DNA from: Juglans regia
Lineage: Eukaryota > Streptophyta > Magnoliopsida > Fagales > Juglandaceae
Direction: 5' to 3'
Length of the DNA stretch: 64,000 nucleotides
Assembly (NCBI RefSeq): GCF_001411555.2
Contig: NC_049907.1
Location: 39,547,482 to 39,611,481, forward strand
Shown: in pieces, positions 48,375-59,902 of the stretch
Layout of the letters: each line of letters starts with the position of its first letter
How positions within the stretch are numbered: the first letter of the stretch is position 1
The notes under the pieces: generated by a model
What the model was told of the DNA's origin: nothing
Databases searched by the model: none
The model's input: only the letters and a program-made list of their open reading frames with translations
Program-made: the position numbers and the translations under genes

Positions 48375-48750
48375 TTTGAAACCAATTGAAACCCTTAAAT
48401 CAATTTATTTAGGGTTTCAGATTTGGAACCTAAACTAATTTAGGGTTCTAATCCGAAACTCTAAATTGATTTCCTGAAATCTCAATTTAAGGGTTTCGAT
48501 TGAAACACGTAAATCAATTTATTTAGTAGTTTTGGGTTGAACCCCTAAATTGATTTAGGGGTTTCAATTATGAAATCAATTTAGGGTTTGATTTAGGGGT
48601 TTCAATTGAAACCCCTAAAAGGCTAAATCAATTTATTTAGGGGTTTAATCTGAAACTCTAAATTGATTTAGGGATTTCCCCTCGAAATTTCAATTTAAAT
48701 TGAAACCCCTAAAATTTCAATTTAGGGTTTCAATGGAAACCCTTAAATAC
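48375..48750. repeat. Palindromic repeat array inside hAT 5' region
   Basis: More than ten copies, in both orientations, of AAACCCCTAAATTGATTT or its reverse AAATCAATTTAGGGGTTT. Neighbouring copies form hairpins, for example GAACCCCTAAATT facing GATTTAGGGGTTTC near 48540-48572. Confidence 0.85.
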
Positions 48751-49194
48751 TGGTAGGGGTCTTTGACTCTTTTTTTTTTTAGAAAGAGAATGGTTTTAAA
48801 TCTTTGATGACCCATTTTTTGTTTCTTTTAATACATTTAGCTAAAATTTTGTTCTTTCATTTAAAACTCTTAAAACTAGGAAACATTTTTTTTAATTGTT
48901 TGGTGAATTATTAAATGTTGTTTTTATGTCTTGTGTTGGCTTTACACTTTTCCTTATTTTTTAATGTATGGTGTATTATTATGATTTTCTTATATCGTGT
49001 GTTGCTTGATTTTATAATTTTTTATTGTGTTAGAAAATCAAGAATGTCTTCTTAAAGGGATTTCAATGATATCTTTCATACCCCTACCAGTACCCCTGCC
49101 CCTACCTGTACCCTTGCCCCAGAACCTAACCCTACTCCAACCCCTGGGAGAACACTTTACCCCACCCCCAAGCCCACACTGACATAGGGCAAGA

Positions 49195-51064
49195 AACTTG
49201 TTTTCATAGTTTTATCTCATTTTACCAAACTAGATGGTGGTGACCCCAATAACCCCCAAACTAAATGTAATCACTGTGGAAAAATATATGGATGTCACTA
49301 TAGGAAACACGGTACATCCCAGTTAAATGTCCATTTAGAGGAACAATGCAATGAGAGTCCAATATTAAAATCTTTACTGGAGAAGAGTCAATCTAGACTA
49401 AATATTGGACTAAAAAAAATTGTGAATGAGAATAGTGGGGGTCCAACGTTGATGGGGTACATGAAGTATAATCCCGATGAGTGTAGAAGGAAGTTCGCTA
49501 GTATGGTTATCATAGACGAGTTACATTTTCAGTTTGTGGATGGTAGATGGTTCAAAGAACTTGTCCAAGAATTGGAACCTAGATTTACGCTTCCTTCTTG
49601 CTACACTGTGGCAAATGATATTAAAAAGATGTACAAAAAAGATAAAAATGTTTTGAGGGGCCAATTGGCAGGTTTGATAGTTTTCCTCACTACCAATACT
49701 TGGACTTCTGTCCAAAATATGAACTACATGTCTTTGATTGTGCATTTTGTTGATTTTGATTGAATTTTTCACAAAAAGATTATTAAATCTTGTCAAATAA
49801 CTGATCACAAGGAGAAGACGATTGAAGAGGCCTAGGAGGCCGCAATAAAGGAGTGGGGATTGGCACGGGTTTTGAAATTTTTGGTAGATAATGTCTCGTC
49901 TAATGATGTCGCCATGAGATATCTGAATATTTATCTTAGAGGAAAATTAGACATTCTTGGGTGGTGAATATTTGCATGGTAGATATACTGCACATATCTT
50001 AAATATAATTGTGACTAAGGGGTTGAAAGTTGTTGATGACTCAGTTGGACGAGTTAGAATGACTGTGAAATTTGTGAGGTCTTCTCCTTCTAGATTGGAG
50101 AAATTCAAGGTTACTGCAAAGACTGCGGGCATAACATCGAATAATGGTCTTTGTACTAATGTTCATACCAAATGGAAATCAACCTTCTTGATGTTGGAGA
50201 CGGCCCAAAAATATAAGGCAGCCTTTCAATTATTCGGTGATGAAAACATTCAATATGTCAAATACTTTGATGAGCTCGAGGGATTAGGAAAGCCTAATGA
50301 TGATGATTGGGAGGTAGTTTCTACTTTTGTTGATTTTCTCAAATTTTTTTACGATGTCACATTGAAGTTATCTGGTTCTTTGTACCCTACACCCATGAGT
50401 TTTGTCAACAAATATGTAGGCTGAAATAAAAATTAGACGACATGTATAGGGGTTCCAATCTAAATATAAGGAGGATGACATTGACCATGAGGGTCAAATA
50501 TGACAAGTATTTGGAGATTTGAGTAGACTAAATATTTTGTCAAATGTAGTTGTTATTCTTGATCCCCGTCTGAAAATTTCAGGCATGTTAGATGGTTTGG
50601 GACATGCACACGATCAGGCATGGGCTGATCTTATTGGTGATATGGCCCGAGATACCCTGACTAAAGTGTATGATGAGTTTAATACGATTAAGGGTAGTAC
50701 TGCATCTATTACACCTACACCTACCCTAATGCCTCATCCAGACACTGGACCAACAAAGAAGCACAGATTGACATGAACTAAGATCCTCATACAAAATCCC
50801 ACACTAGTTCGCCAATCTATGAATGTGGTTTTGAAGTTAGACAACTATTTATCATGGGATCTTATTCAAGATGATGGTGATTTCGATAAATTAGGATGGT
50901 GGAAGGTAGCAACAAAGAAATATCACATCATTTCTAAGATGGTTTGCTGTATTTTGGCCATCATATTAGAATCGTTGCCTCAGAGTCAGCCTTTAGCACC
51001 AGAGAGCGCATATTGGATATTTTTTATAGTTTATTGTCTCCTACAACTATGGAGGTATTGATAT
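49195..51064 (+). pseudogene. hAT (BED finger, RICESLEEPER-like) transposase, broken
   Basis: A BED zinc finger is readable at 49255-49365 (PNNPQTKCNHCGKIYG, HGTSQLNVHLEEQC). Next come RRKFASMVIIDELHFQFVDG and LTTNTWTSVQNMNYMSLIVH, where the first catalytic Asp of the usual TTDTWTS motif is Asn. LVDNVSSNDVAMRYL keeps the VDN motif. The frame then shifts to YLHGRYTAHILNIIVTKGLK and KWKSTFLMLETAQKYKAAFQ. The C-terminal dimerisation region reads YLSWDLIQDDGDFDKLGWWK and ESAYWIFF. Stops at 49761, 50424 and 50774, and shifts between pieces, inactivate it. The N-terminal start could not be fixed. Confidence 0.9.
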
Positions 51065-51922
51065 ACACACAGAGTTGAACGATGGGAAATGATATTCATG
51101 TTCCGGATGTTTTAGATTTTAAGGAGACCGACGAGAAGGAGGGTGGTGATCAGTCTGGATTTGGACCACCTGGTAATTGTTATTTTTATTTTATTATTTT
51201 GATTTATTTATATTCATTTCGATTTCATTGGTATTAATTTTAACATTAATTGTTGTAGTAACGCATGAGAAGACTTAGACGACATCTACCTCCGCTGCAA
51301 TATGAATATGTGCTCAAGCCTCAAATCTCAATGAGTTAATAAAATGACTACCTTCCCGGGCCGCCCCAAATGTCACAGTCAAAGACTCAAGCAGCTCCAT
51401 CTTTAGAATATTGAAATTTAAATAATTTGTACATATTATATATTGAATGATTTGTAATATTGATACAATGTCCCTTGGATACTTTTATGTTTGTAATTTT
51501 GTAATTGTTTATCCTTTCAATTTTGTAATAGTTTTGTTATTATTATTAGTTTATTAGGTAGTAGACTAGTAGTCTGTAGTAATACTTCATTTGCTTTAAA
51601 TTAGTAAATTTGTATCATGTATATATTATTTTTATTCAAGTAATTTTTTTTTTTTTAATTTGATTTTTTTAATTCTTTTTTTTTTCTAATTTTATGGGCT
51701 CAAAATGGCCTAGAGAACTATTTCTGGGCCTAAAAAAAAAAGCTTCTAGGCCATTTTAGGCCTAGTTGGGGGCAAGGGCGAACGGATTGACCCCCTTACT
51801 CGCACCCCGCCCCCCCACAACGGGGGTGGGGGACAGGTAGGAAATCCTCTCCCCTGCCCATGGGGGAGCGGGGTAGCCCCCACCCCACCCCGTAGGGGGC
51901 GGATAGCATCCCTACAATCCAG

Positions 51923-53817
51923 AACCCGTAACTGGAACCTGGTTATGGACCGAGCAAGAAAAAAAATCCGATTTAAATGAACAGTCCTACTAGTGTACGT
52001 CTAAGTTCAAGATATGACTGTTGGGTGTTTTGCATCTATATTCTATACAATTAGAAAAATTACACTGACCGACCGACCGACCGAAAATATACACAACAAA
52101 TAACTATGAAACAATCAAGAAACTTGAAACCAATGAGTGCACACTCCGAAGGATTATTGACAGTTTTTCCTTGTATACTCAGACTTAAATAAAATAACTC
52201 TTACTTAATTATTAAATAAAATAATAATAATAATAATGTCGATGGAGACTCTCGAAACCCAGTCTCGGGACCCCAACCATTTACGTAATCTGAATATGAG
52301 CAGGAAGTCTCTCGGGAGTTAGTACCGCGAGTATTGATCGGAGACTGAGGGCTGTCCCTCGATGGCCCATTTCAGGGTACAAATCTGGAGCCCAACGCGT
52401 TTCACGCGTTGGTGAGTCCCACGATTAGTATAAAATTAAACTATTAATTAGAGGGCCCAAAAGATGATGCCAAACGGTAAGCCTAGCTTGGCCTTGTCTC
52501 GATAGTCATCAAAACCCGTTTGCATGTGACCTAGCTGTCTGTGCAAACTAATCTAGGAAGCCACATAAACTCTCTATCGCCCAACTAATATCATCGTTTT
52601 GGTTGATTTTTGCTTCTTCAACTCGCAGTGAAAAGAAAATTGAGGACATGCAGCTAGTGGAGTTGCAACTCAATGAAAAAGTTTGTACGTTGAGCTGATT
52701 TTAAGTACTTTCTCCTTTTCAAGTACCGTTCAACCAACTTTAACTCTTTGGTATTTTCGTTACTTTATCTACATAGGCCTATATACCGGTTATCCTAGAT
52801 ATATATGATTATCGCAATTATCAGCAATGCAACAAGGCATTTTTGCTAAACTCTCCAATACGGGGGGGCATATCATCTTGATTGCTTTCTTTTTGGGTGG
52901 CCATTCATGGACTCTAGCGAACAGATCAGACATATTTTTTTCATTTTCATTTTATTTTTCTTCCTAAATCACACAAAATTGACATTAGATCAATAGAGAG
53001 AAACCAACGGGATTAAAACAAAAAGTACATGTCAGTGCGTTAATTAGAGGAACTGCATGGCATTTTTTATTGGCCACGTACAACTTCATGTCTTGGCTGC
53101 GCGCATGCAGTACTGCTATATATTGAGTCCAAAGTGGTAATAGGAACAAGCCCACATTATCAGTATGCCTCTGATTTCAACAGTTCACACAGGACCATTT
53201 TCATATCTTACCGAGTATAATTAATTAATTAATCTTTTTTCTAAGCAGGCACCATATAATAATTACGAATTGACGCGGGACTCATGCCATGCCATAGTTG
53301 GAAACTATGACGAGTTGAGTGGTGCTACGTACACTCTGATATGATAGATTGAATAACGGAGAAACCCATTCCTCTACCGTCTAGTCTTTAGTCAGGAAAA
53401 ATGTAACAGAAGAGATTTGCATCATGGTATATATGGTCCAGGTCGAACATCAATACTAACCCCACGTGCCGGAGGAAGACTGACGGATATTGAAAATGAA
53501 GTTGGGAGCTCGATATCTGATCCCATGATCAGATTTTATTAACATTTTTATGAGCCACTAGTAAAGGTTTTCACACAGGCTTAATTACTATTCAGTTAAA
53601 ATAGCATTCAATTATATATATAGAGAGAATCTACGTACGCACATTACAGTCTCTTTTGTACATATTTCTTATGGTAACGCCAAAGTGTGTACTCGTTAAT
53701 GACCCATACAAGAATTTCTTTAATTTATTTTTCTTCCCTTCCGTGGGAACTACATATTATATTATATACGGATGATCATGTTAAAAATACATATAAAGAA
53801 TTCGAGGTGTAAATTCT
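51923..53817. other. Intergenic upstream of PRP3
   Basis: No gene seen. It holds a (GACC)n tract at 52068-52084 and a GC-richer block at 52240-52440 containing a perfect hairpin (52392-52412). Confidence 0.55.
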
Positions 53818-54007
53818 CAGTTAATTGCCTTCACCAGGAGCAACCTTGGTACATTGTCAAACATCTCAGCTCCACGAGACCTAATGGGACCCTACATTTA
53901 TAATGTGCCAAACAAGAAAACGTGTCGACTTTGGAGTGAGTAGAAGCTCAAGTGCAGAGTGACATGTGAGCTGACGTAAGAGGCTACAGCTCTGATCGAT
54001 TATAAAA
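53818..54007 (+). promoter_or_regulatory. PRP3 promoter, shared with PRP4
   Basis: TATAAAA at 54001-54007, 56 bases before the ATG. Upstream, ACATTGTCAAAC, GAAAACGTGTCG and GAGTGACATGTGAGCTGACG also occur before PRP4 in the same order. The CACGT/ACGTG-containing parts could bind bZIP or bHLH factors, but that is inference. Confidence 0.75.
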
Positions 54008-54062
54008 GACACAGAATTCTTGTTGTTTCGAAACCATAAGGGATCGTTCGACCAATTACGTC

Positions 54063-54734
54063 ATGACTACCAAATACTGCCTAGTGTTGCTCTTTGGAGC
54101 GGTGCTTCTCAGCACTGTCTCAGTACTAGCTGATCATCACGAGCCTCCCAAACATGAGAACAAACCTCCTATTCACAAGCCACCTTTGGAAGGCAAACCT
54201 CTCAAGGGAGAGAAACCACCACCAAAACACAAGCCACCAACCACTCTTGATAATCATGATCAAGATAAGAAGCCATTCCCAGAGCAAAAGCCACCAACCC
54301 ATGGTGAGGAACCTCCCAAGGGTAAGGGAAAGGGAGAGAAGCCACCTCCAGAGCACAAACCACCACATGATCAACATCCTGGACGACTTTTACTCGAGTC
54401 CCACTCCCTAGATGAACAAAATTCACCAAGTCTAGCTGGCAAGCCTCCGGCAAAGGGAGCAAAGCCACCTCCAAAACGCAAACCACCAACCCCACTCGAC
54501 AAGAGAGAGAAGCCATTCCCAGAGCACAAACCACCAACCCATAGTGATGAACCTCCCAAGAGTAAGGGAAAGGGAGACAAGCCACCTCATGATCATCACC
54601 CTGGAGACCATTCAGTTGAGGATGCAGAAGACTCCCACAAGCCACCAAGAAAGTTGAAGCCTCCGACCGCTGGAAAGAAGCCGCCTACTCCCTCTCGCAA
54701 GCCACCCGGCCACAAACCTCCGTCCGCAAACTAA
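54063..54734 (+). CDS. Secreted proline-rich cell-wall protein PRP3 (223 aa)
   Basis: The signal peptide MTTKYCLVLLFGAVLLSTVS ends at VLA (residue 23). The mature chain opens DHHEPPKHENKPPIHKPP. Repeats of KPPPKHKPPT, KPFPEHKPPTHGEEPPKGK and GKGEKPPPEHKPPHD follow, with one acidic module GRLLLESHSLDEQNSPSLAG at about residues 108-127. After a second repeat set the tail is KPPTPSRKPPGHKPPSAN. Lys, His and Pro dominate, and no cysteines lie outside the signal. This is the PRP4 paralogue with fewer internal units. Pro-Pro-rich context predicts Pro hydroxylation in the secretory pathway. The first ATG after the TATA box is used. The role is probably structural in the wall; ENOD2/ENOD75-like PRPs are the nearest named type. 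Confidence 0.88.
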   Translation: MTTKYCLVLLFGAVLLSTVSVLADHHEPPKHENKPPIHKPPLEGKPLKGEKPPPKHKPPTTLDNHDQDKKPFPEQKPPTHGEEPPKGKGKGEKPPPEHKPPHDQHPGRLLLESHSLDEQNSPSLAGKPPAKGAKPPPKRKPPTPLDKREKPFPEHKPPTHSDEPPKSKGKGDKPPHDHHPGDHSVEDAEDSHKPPRKLKPPTAGKKPPTPSRKPPGHKPPSAN

Positions 54735-54759
54735 TCGAACGCATGTTTACTTGCATAAA

Positions 54760-54772
54760 AATAAGAGCTGCA
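54760..54772 (+). terminator. PRP3 3' processing signal
   Basis: AATAAGAGCTGCA, identical to the PRP1 element, 26 bases after the stop. Confidence 0.65.
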
Positions 54773-55059
54773 ATTTACATATCTTTCTTGTCAGACACTG
54801 TTCATCCATGGAACAGTTTCCAGCTACTTGTAGTGATCTATGTTCATGTTGTGTTCTCGTTATATAATTTGTACCCGGCCTTGTGCCCTAATTACGAGCA
54901 TTGACATGCAGTTATGCGCTAGCTTCTTATTGTAGTGTGTTGTTGCCAGATACTACGTACGTACGTAATGTCTATTTATATCTAATCGTTTTCTAACAAT
55001 ATTTAATGTTGCAGAAAAAAAAAAAAAAAACACTAAAAGCATTATATTTAAAGCATTGC

Positions 55060-55245
55060 TATTAATTAGCTCATACACCACACATCAAAATTTTTTTATT
55101 TTTTTAAAGTTTTTTTTAGTTTTATTATTCTTAATATAATTGAATTATTCTACTTATAATTCATATACAACATATTTAATAAGAGAATAAAATTAAAGAA
55201 ATTATAAAAAAATTGATATGTGATGTATGAAGTTTAGGAATAGAA
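55060..55245. mobile_element. MITE-like element
   Basis: CTCATACACCACACATCAA at the left and TTGATATGTGATGTATGAA at the right are imperfect inverted repeats around an AT-rich core like that at 28790-29000. Confidence 0.65.
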
Positions 55246-56097
55246 TTTTTCTTATATTTATGCCGGTGACGAGAATTTTTAAAACATCACGTAATGATGA
55301 TAACAGTACTTCTCACTATTGACATATATGTGACCATATGCTTCCCTCGTGAGATCTGAAACCTCGTTAAAAGCATTATGCTAAGAGGAAGAATAAAAAA
55401 AAAAATTACCGTGTAAGTGCATTCTATATATTGAATATTTGTAGCCCATATAAAAGATGTTGGTTAAATGCGGAAACGACGGCAAGAGAAATAATGGTCG
55501 GGGCCGGTGCTCTATTTTTTTTGTAGTTTGGAAAAAGCCTCCAACAATAAATTTATACATAGATATAAATCAATGATTGAGCAAGAAAATGCAAGTCCGC
55601 ACATAGTCTGTAATATTATAGACTATTTAATTAATATATATATATATATAAATACAGTGTAATTACTATATACTTACTTTTTTTTTTTTTTGCAATATAT
55701 TTACTAATTATTGGGATAAACTTGTAAGCCAGTCTAGATCAAGGTTAAATCCAAATTCAACACGTTAATTTTAGTTTGGATGCCGGAATTCTAGAGGTCC
55801 AATTGATCATAACATGCATTAATTTTGAGTTGGATTAATCGATCACGACTCCAATTTATTTTGAATTTGGGCATTCATCAACAATTGGAGCACGTGTAAT
55901 TAGGTGGACATTTGATCTCCTCATAGTGATTTATTAGTTGGGAAATTTACCGAAAGCACATTTATATATCTATATATATATATATGCAGTATTTAGTCTG
56001 CAATGTGCGCATGGCTAGCTAGCGAACTATTTCAGATCACAATTACCTAAAATTATCACTCATAGGATGAGTAGTACTGCATATCCAAAAATTGGAC

Positions 56098-56142
<45 letters not shown>

Positions 56143-56289
56143 GATATAGATATAATTTGAGCGTAATTGAATTCGGTGATAAACGATATAATATATACAA
56201 TTCACACATATATAGGTTTAAACGCATGCACTTGTTTTTCTGACACCAATTCTATTAATTAAAATATTGGTTCATATTCCAACTTTAAC

Positions 56290-56326
<37 letters not shown>

Positions 56327-58496
56327 TAGTAGTAGGCAAACGCCTAATTTATTTAATTAAAAATATTATTATATTTAAATTATGTTAAAACTCTAATTAT
56401 TTAAATAGTTTTATTTTTAAAAAAATATTTAATAAAACTTTATCATTTATTTAATGACGAAAGATTAATATTTTATAAATTAAATTAGATAATTTATTTA
56501 TGATATAAATATATTGATTATCTATTTTAAATATTGATTATCTATTTTAAATTAATTTAAATCAGTATTTAAATTTTCACTATTGGATCAAATTTAGAGA
56601 CTTATGATGAAGGGTTGGATTTAAATCCCAAACATTTTCATTTCTCTCTCTCTCTCTCTCTCTCACAGCCATGTCTTCCCTCTCTCTCACCCAATCTCCT
56701 TCCTCAAGCAGCCGTGCAGTTTCCATCGATCACGTCACCAGCTTCCCCTCACGTCGACGACCAAAACCCACTGTCGAAACTACTTGGCAACTTCTTCCTT
56801 AATCACATGCGAGCAACCGGAAATGAGTCTTAACGCATAGGTTCTCCACCCTTGCGCCACCGTGGCTCAGCCCCTGCTCCACCAAGCACCACCACTGAAT
56901 TTCCCTCACGTTGTGGACCACTTCCATGGAACTCACCACCCGTAGCTCCTCCCTAGCCCCACCACGCAGCGCCTCTACAAGCACGGGTTTCTCCCTGTAA
57001 CGCCACCGTTAGCCAAGCCCACGACAGCCCACAACGCCACCACCAGCCTTCCATGGCACCTCCCTTGCTCCTGCATGCCCAGCCCTCTACCTCTCTCATT
57101 TTCTGATTTTGTAAATTTGTACATTTTGTGATTTTGTAGAATTATGATGATTTACGGTGAGTTTGTGATCATCCTATGTTGATTTTGAGATGATTTCAAT
57201 GAGTTTGGTTTGTACTTGTGATTTTGTGTGGTGATTTTGAGATCTATTGTGATATTTTGTAATATTTTTGTGGTGATTGTGTGATTTGTTGTAGTGATTT
57301 TGTGATATGTTATATTGATTTTGTGGTATTTTGTAAAGAATATTGGTTTGAGAATGTAGAGAGAGACGGAAAAAAAAAACGTAAAATAAGAGTACTGTTT
57401 ATCATTACTCTTCATACTATTCATTAGGCAATAAATATTTTAAGTATAAAGATATATATACACACACATACATATATACGTATGCTAGTCTACGCTAAAA
57501 ACAATTTCTGCTGGTGGAGATAATATTCTGCCTGCCTTTTGGAAAAGAAATTAACTGGCGGTGGGGTTTGAATCCAGTCGGTGAAAAAGTAATTTGTTGA
57601 GCAAATCCACTTTTTTCTTTGAAAAACAGTTCCACTAATTAGTAAATGATGTCGGTGCGGTTAGATTAATAATTAATGCACGCAGTGGCACTTTTCTTAA
57701 TAGTCGACAACTTCTAATTGTTTCGGCAGTGGTACTACTATATAATAATTATATTATCGAGTCTACATGATCTGTATGCCCCAAACTTCAATATATAGTT
57801 CACACGACTCATTTAATTTTGAGTGAGACATGACTTGCTAAAATATTATTATTATGATCTCTTTCAGACATTTCACTGCATATATAATAATTTAATCATG
57901 TACCGCGTGACACATGGAAGTTCGATAATATATATATATATAGCTTCCTTTACAATTAGTAACATTTAATTTTATTGGGCCATAGTACAGAAGCTTTCCG
58001 CTATTCACATAGACTTTACTCACTGAGCCCCCAATTCATGGGGCCACTAGTATTCATTTATAATACAGTACTTTTGGTATTCTAGTGTCACATGTCTAGC
58101 GGAAGTCACCAACCTAAGTGGGAAATGGAACCAGTATAATTTGCTAGGTTTATTTATTAATGTATCTAGCTAATGCTACTGTACATTTCTCATGCCGGCA
58201 GATATATATGTATCGAATTATCTACCCACGATGTCGGACTAGCACTTCAATTCCATGTGCCATTAACAGTGACACAAGTTTATCTCCATTTGATCAATTT
58301 TATATATTTTATTATATGAATGTACTCTTTTTTCTTTTTTCACCGAATCACCTTCCTATTGGTGAGAATTAGAGACATGGATTCCAAGGATTTGAAGACT
58401 TTTATCTTCAAGGTAGTAAGTAGATCGAAGAACCAAGTTTTGAACATGATCCACTAAATGGGTTTCATGCAATTAGAAGAGCTCATACGGTTACTT
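55246..58496. other. Intergenic between PRP3 and PRP4
   Basis: Mostly AT-rich. A C-rich patch at 56640-57090 begins with a (CT)n run and has composition like an exon, but no recognisable protein. A TGTGATTTTGT-type low-complexity stretch follows to about 57330. Confidence 0.5.
56101..56138. repeat. (AT)n microsatellite
   Basis: Uninterrupted AT run; a second one lies at 56293-56321. Confidence 0.95.
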
Positions 58497-58696
58497 AATT
58501 TCCACTTCCCTTCACCGAGACTACCTTGTAACATTGTCAAACTTTTCAACTCCGCAGGACCCAATTCATGGACCCTACTCTAATAGAATGTTAAAAGAAG
58601 AAAACGTATCGGCTTTGGATTGATGTGTACGTAGAAATTCAAATGCGGAGTGACATGTGAGCTGACGCACTAGGCTAGCCCTGATCCATTATAAAA
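58497..58696 (+). promoter_or_regulatory. PRP4 promoter, shared with PRP3
   Basis: TATAAAA at 58690-58696, 46 bases before the ATG. ACATTGTCAAAC, GAAAACGTATCGGCTTTGGA and GAGTGACATGTGAGCTGACG correspond to the PRP3 promoter, with small indels. Confidence 0.75.
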
Positions 58697-58741
58697 GACT
58701 AGAGTTTTTGTTGTTTTGAACCATCGAGAGTCCAAATTAAG

Positions 58742-59902
58742 ATGACTACCAAATACTGCCTAGTGTTGCTCTTTGGAGTGGTGCTTCTCAGCACTGCCTC
58801 AGTACTAGCTGATCACCATGAGCCTCCCAAACACGAGAACAAACCTCCAATTCACAAGCCACCTTTGCAAGGCAAACCTCCCAAGGGAGAGAAACCACCA
58901 CCAAAACACAAGCCACCAACCCTTCTTGATAATGAGGATACAAAGCCATTCCCAGAGCACAAGCCACCAACCCATGGTGAGGAACCTCCCAAGGGTAAGG
59001 GAAAGGGAGAGAAGCCACCTTCAGAGCACAAGCCACCTCACCATGATCACCCTGGACGACTTCTACTCGAGTCCCACTCCCTAGATGAACAAAATTCGCC
59101 AAGTTTAGCTGGCAAGCCTCCGACAAAGGGAGCAAAGCCACCTCCAAAACACAAACCACCAACCCCACTCAACAAGGGAGAGAAGCCATTCCCAGAGCAC
59201 AAGCCACCAACCCATGGTGAAGAACCTCCCAAGGGTAAGGGAAAGGGAGAGAAGCCACCTCCAGAGCACAAGCCACCTCACGATCATCACCCTGGACGAC
59301 TTCTACTCGAGTCTCAATCCCTTGATGAACAAAATTTGCCAAGTTTGGCTGGCAAGCCCCCGGCCAAGGGAGTGAAGCCACCTCCAAAACATAAACCACC
59401 AACCCCACTCGACATTGGAGAGAAGCCATTCCCAGAGCACAAGCCACCAATCCATGGTGAAGAACCTCCCAAAGGTAAGGGAAAGGGAGAGAAGCCACCT
59501 CCAGAGCACAAGCCACCTCACGATCATCACCCTGGACGACTTCTACTCGAGTCTCAATCCCTTGATGAACAAAATTCGCCAAGTTTGGCTGGCAAGCCCC
59601 CGGCCAAGGGAGTGAAGCCACCTCCAAAACATAAACCACCAACCCCACTCGACATTGGAGAGAAGCCATTCCCAGAGCACAAGCCACCAACCCATGGTGA
59701 AGAACCTCCCAAGGGTAAGGGAAAGGGAGAGAAGCCACCTCCAGAGCACAAGCCACCTCATGATCATCACCCTGGAGACCATTTGGTGGAGGAGGCAAAA
59801 GATTCCCACAAGCCACCCAGAAAGTTGAAGCCTCCAACCGTCGAAAAGAAGCCGCCGACTCACGCTCACAAGCCACCCCACAAACCTCCATCTGCAAACT
59901 GA
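58742..59902 (+). CDS. Secreted repetitive proline-rich protein PRP4 (386 aa)
   Basis: The signal peptide MTTKYCLVLLFGVVLLSTAS ends at VLA (residue 23), nearly identical to PRP3. The mature protein is built from an 80-residue unit in this order: acidic module GRLLLESQSLDEQNSPSLAG, then KPPAKGVKPPPKHKPPTPLD, IGEKPFPEHKPPTHGEEPPK and GKGKGEKPPPEHKPPHDHHP. Three full units start at residues 105, 185 and 265; a partial unit precedes them and a shorter end (GDHLVEEAKDSHKPPRKLKP) follows. Units two and three are almost identical in DNA. There is no cysteine-rich domain. It is about 160 residues longer than PRP3, wholly through extra units. It is probably a hydroxyproline-rich wall protein of the PRP/ENOD75-like type. 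Whether the acidic modules are released as peptides is unknown. Confidence 0.9.
   Translation: MTTKYCLVLLFGVVLLSTASVLADHHEPPKHENKPPIHKPPLQGKPPKGEKPPPKHKPPTLLDNEDTKPFPEHKPPTHGEEPPKGKGKGEKPPSEHKPPHHDHPGRLLLESHSLDEQNSPSLAGKPPTKGAKPPPKHKPPTPLNKGEKPFPEHKPPTHGEEPPKGKGKGEKPPPEHKPPHDHHPGRLLLESQSLDEQNLPSLAGKPPAKGVKPPPKHKPPTPLDIGEKPFPEHKPPIHGEEPPKGKGKGEKPPPEHKPPHDHHPGRLLLESQSLDEQNSPSLAGKPPAKGVKPPPKHKPPTPLDIGEKPFPEHKPPTHGEEPPKGKGKGEKPPPEHKPPHDHHPGDHLVEEAKDSHKPPRKLKPPTVEKKPPTHAHKPPHKPPSAN
59054..59773 (+). repeat. Three tandem 240-bp coding units in PRP4
   Basis: Units at 59054-59293, 59294-59533 and 59534-59773. The last two differ at only a few bases (for example TTTGCC/TTCGCC, CCAATCC/CCAACCC, AAAGG/AAGGG), which points to recent unequal crossover or replication slippage. 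Confidence 0.95.

Larger units (their letters stand above)
47688..51914 (+). mobile_element. hAT DNA transposon, degenerate
   Basis: A 4.2-kb element bounded by an 8-bp target duplication CAATCCAG (47680-47687 and 51915-51922). The ends TAGGGGTGAGTAGCGGGG and, in reverse, TAGGGATGCTATCCGCCCC are short imperfect inverted repeats, and both ends are unusually GC-rich for this window. The interior encodes a BED-finger hAT transposase. Confidence 0.93.

Noticed and set aside
48375..48750. Possible interstitial telomere repeat
   Set aside because: The unit AAACCCCTAAATTGATTT is not the plant telomere heptamer TTTAGGG in tandem; it is an inverted-repeat array internal to the hAT element.
56615..57070. 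C-rich exon-like patch between PRP3 and PRP4
   Set aside because: Begins with a CT microsatellite, the frames are short and contradictory, and no family match is recognised.
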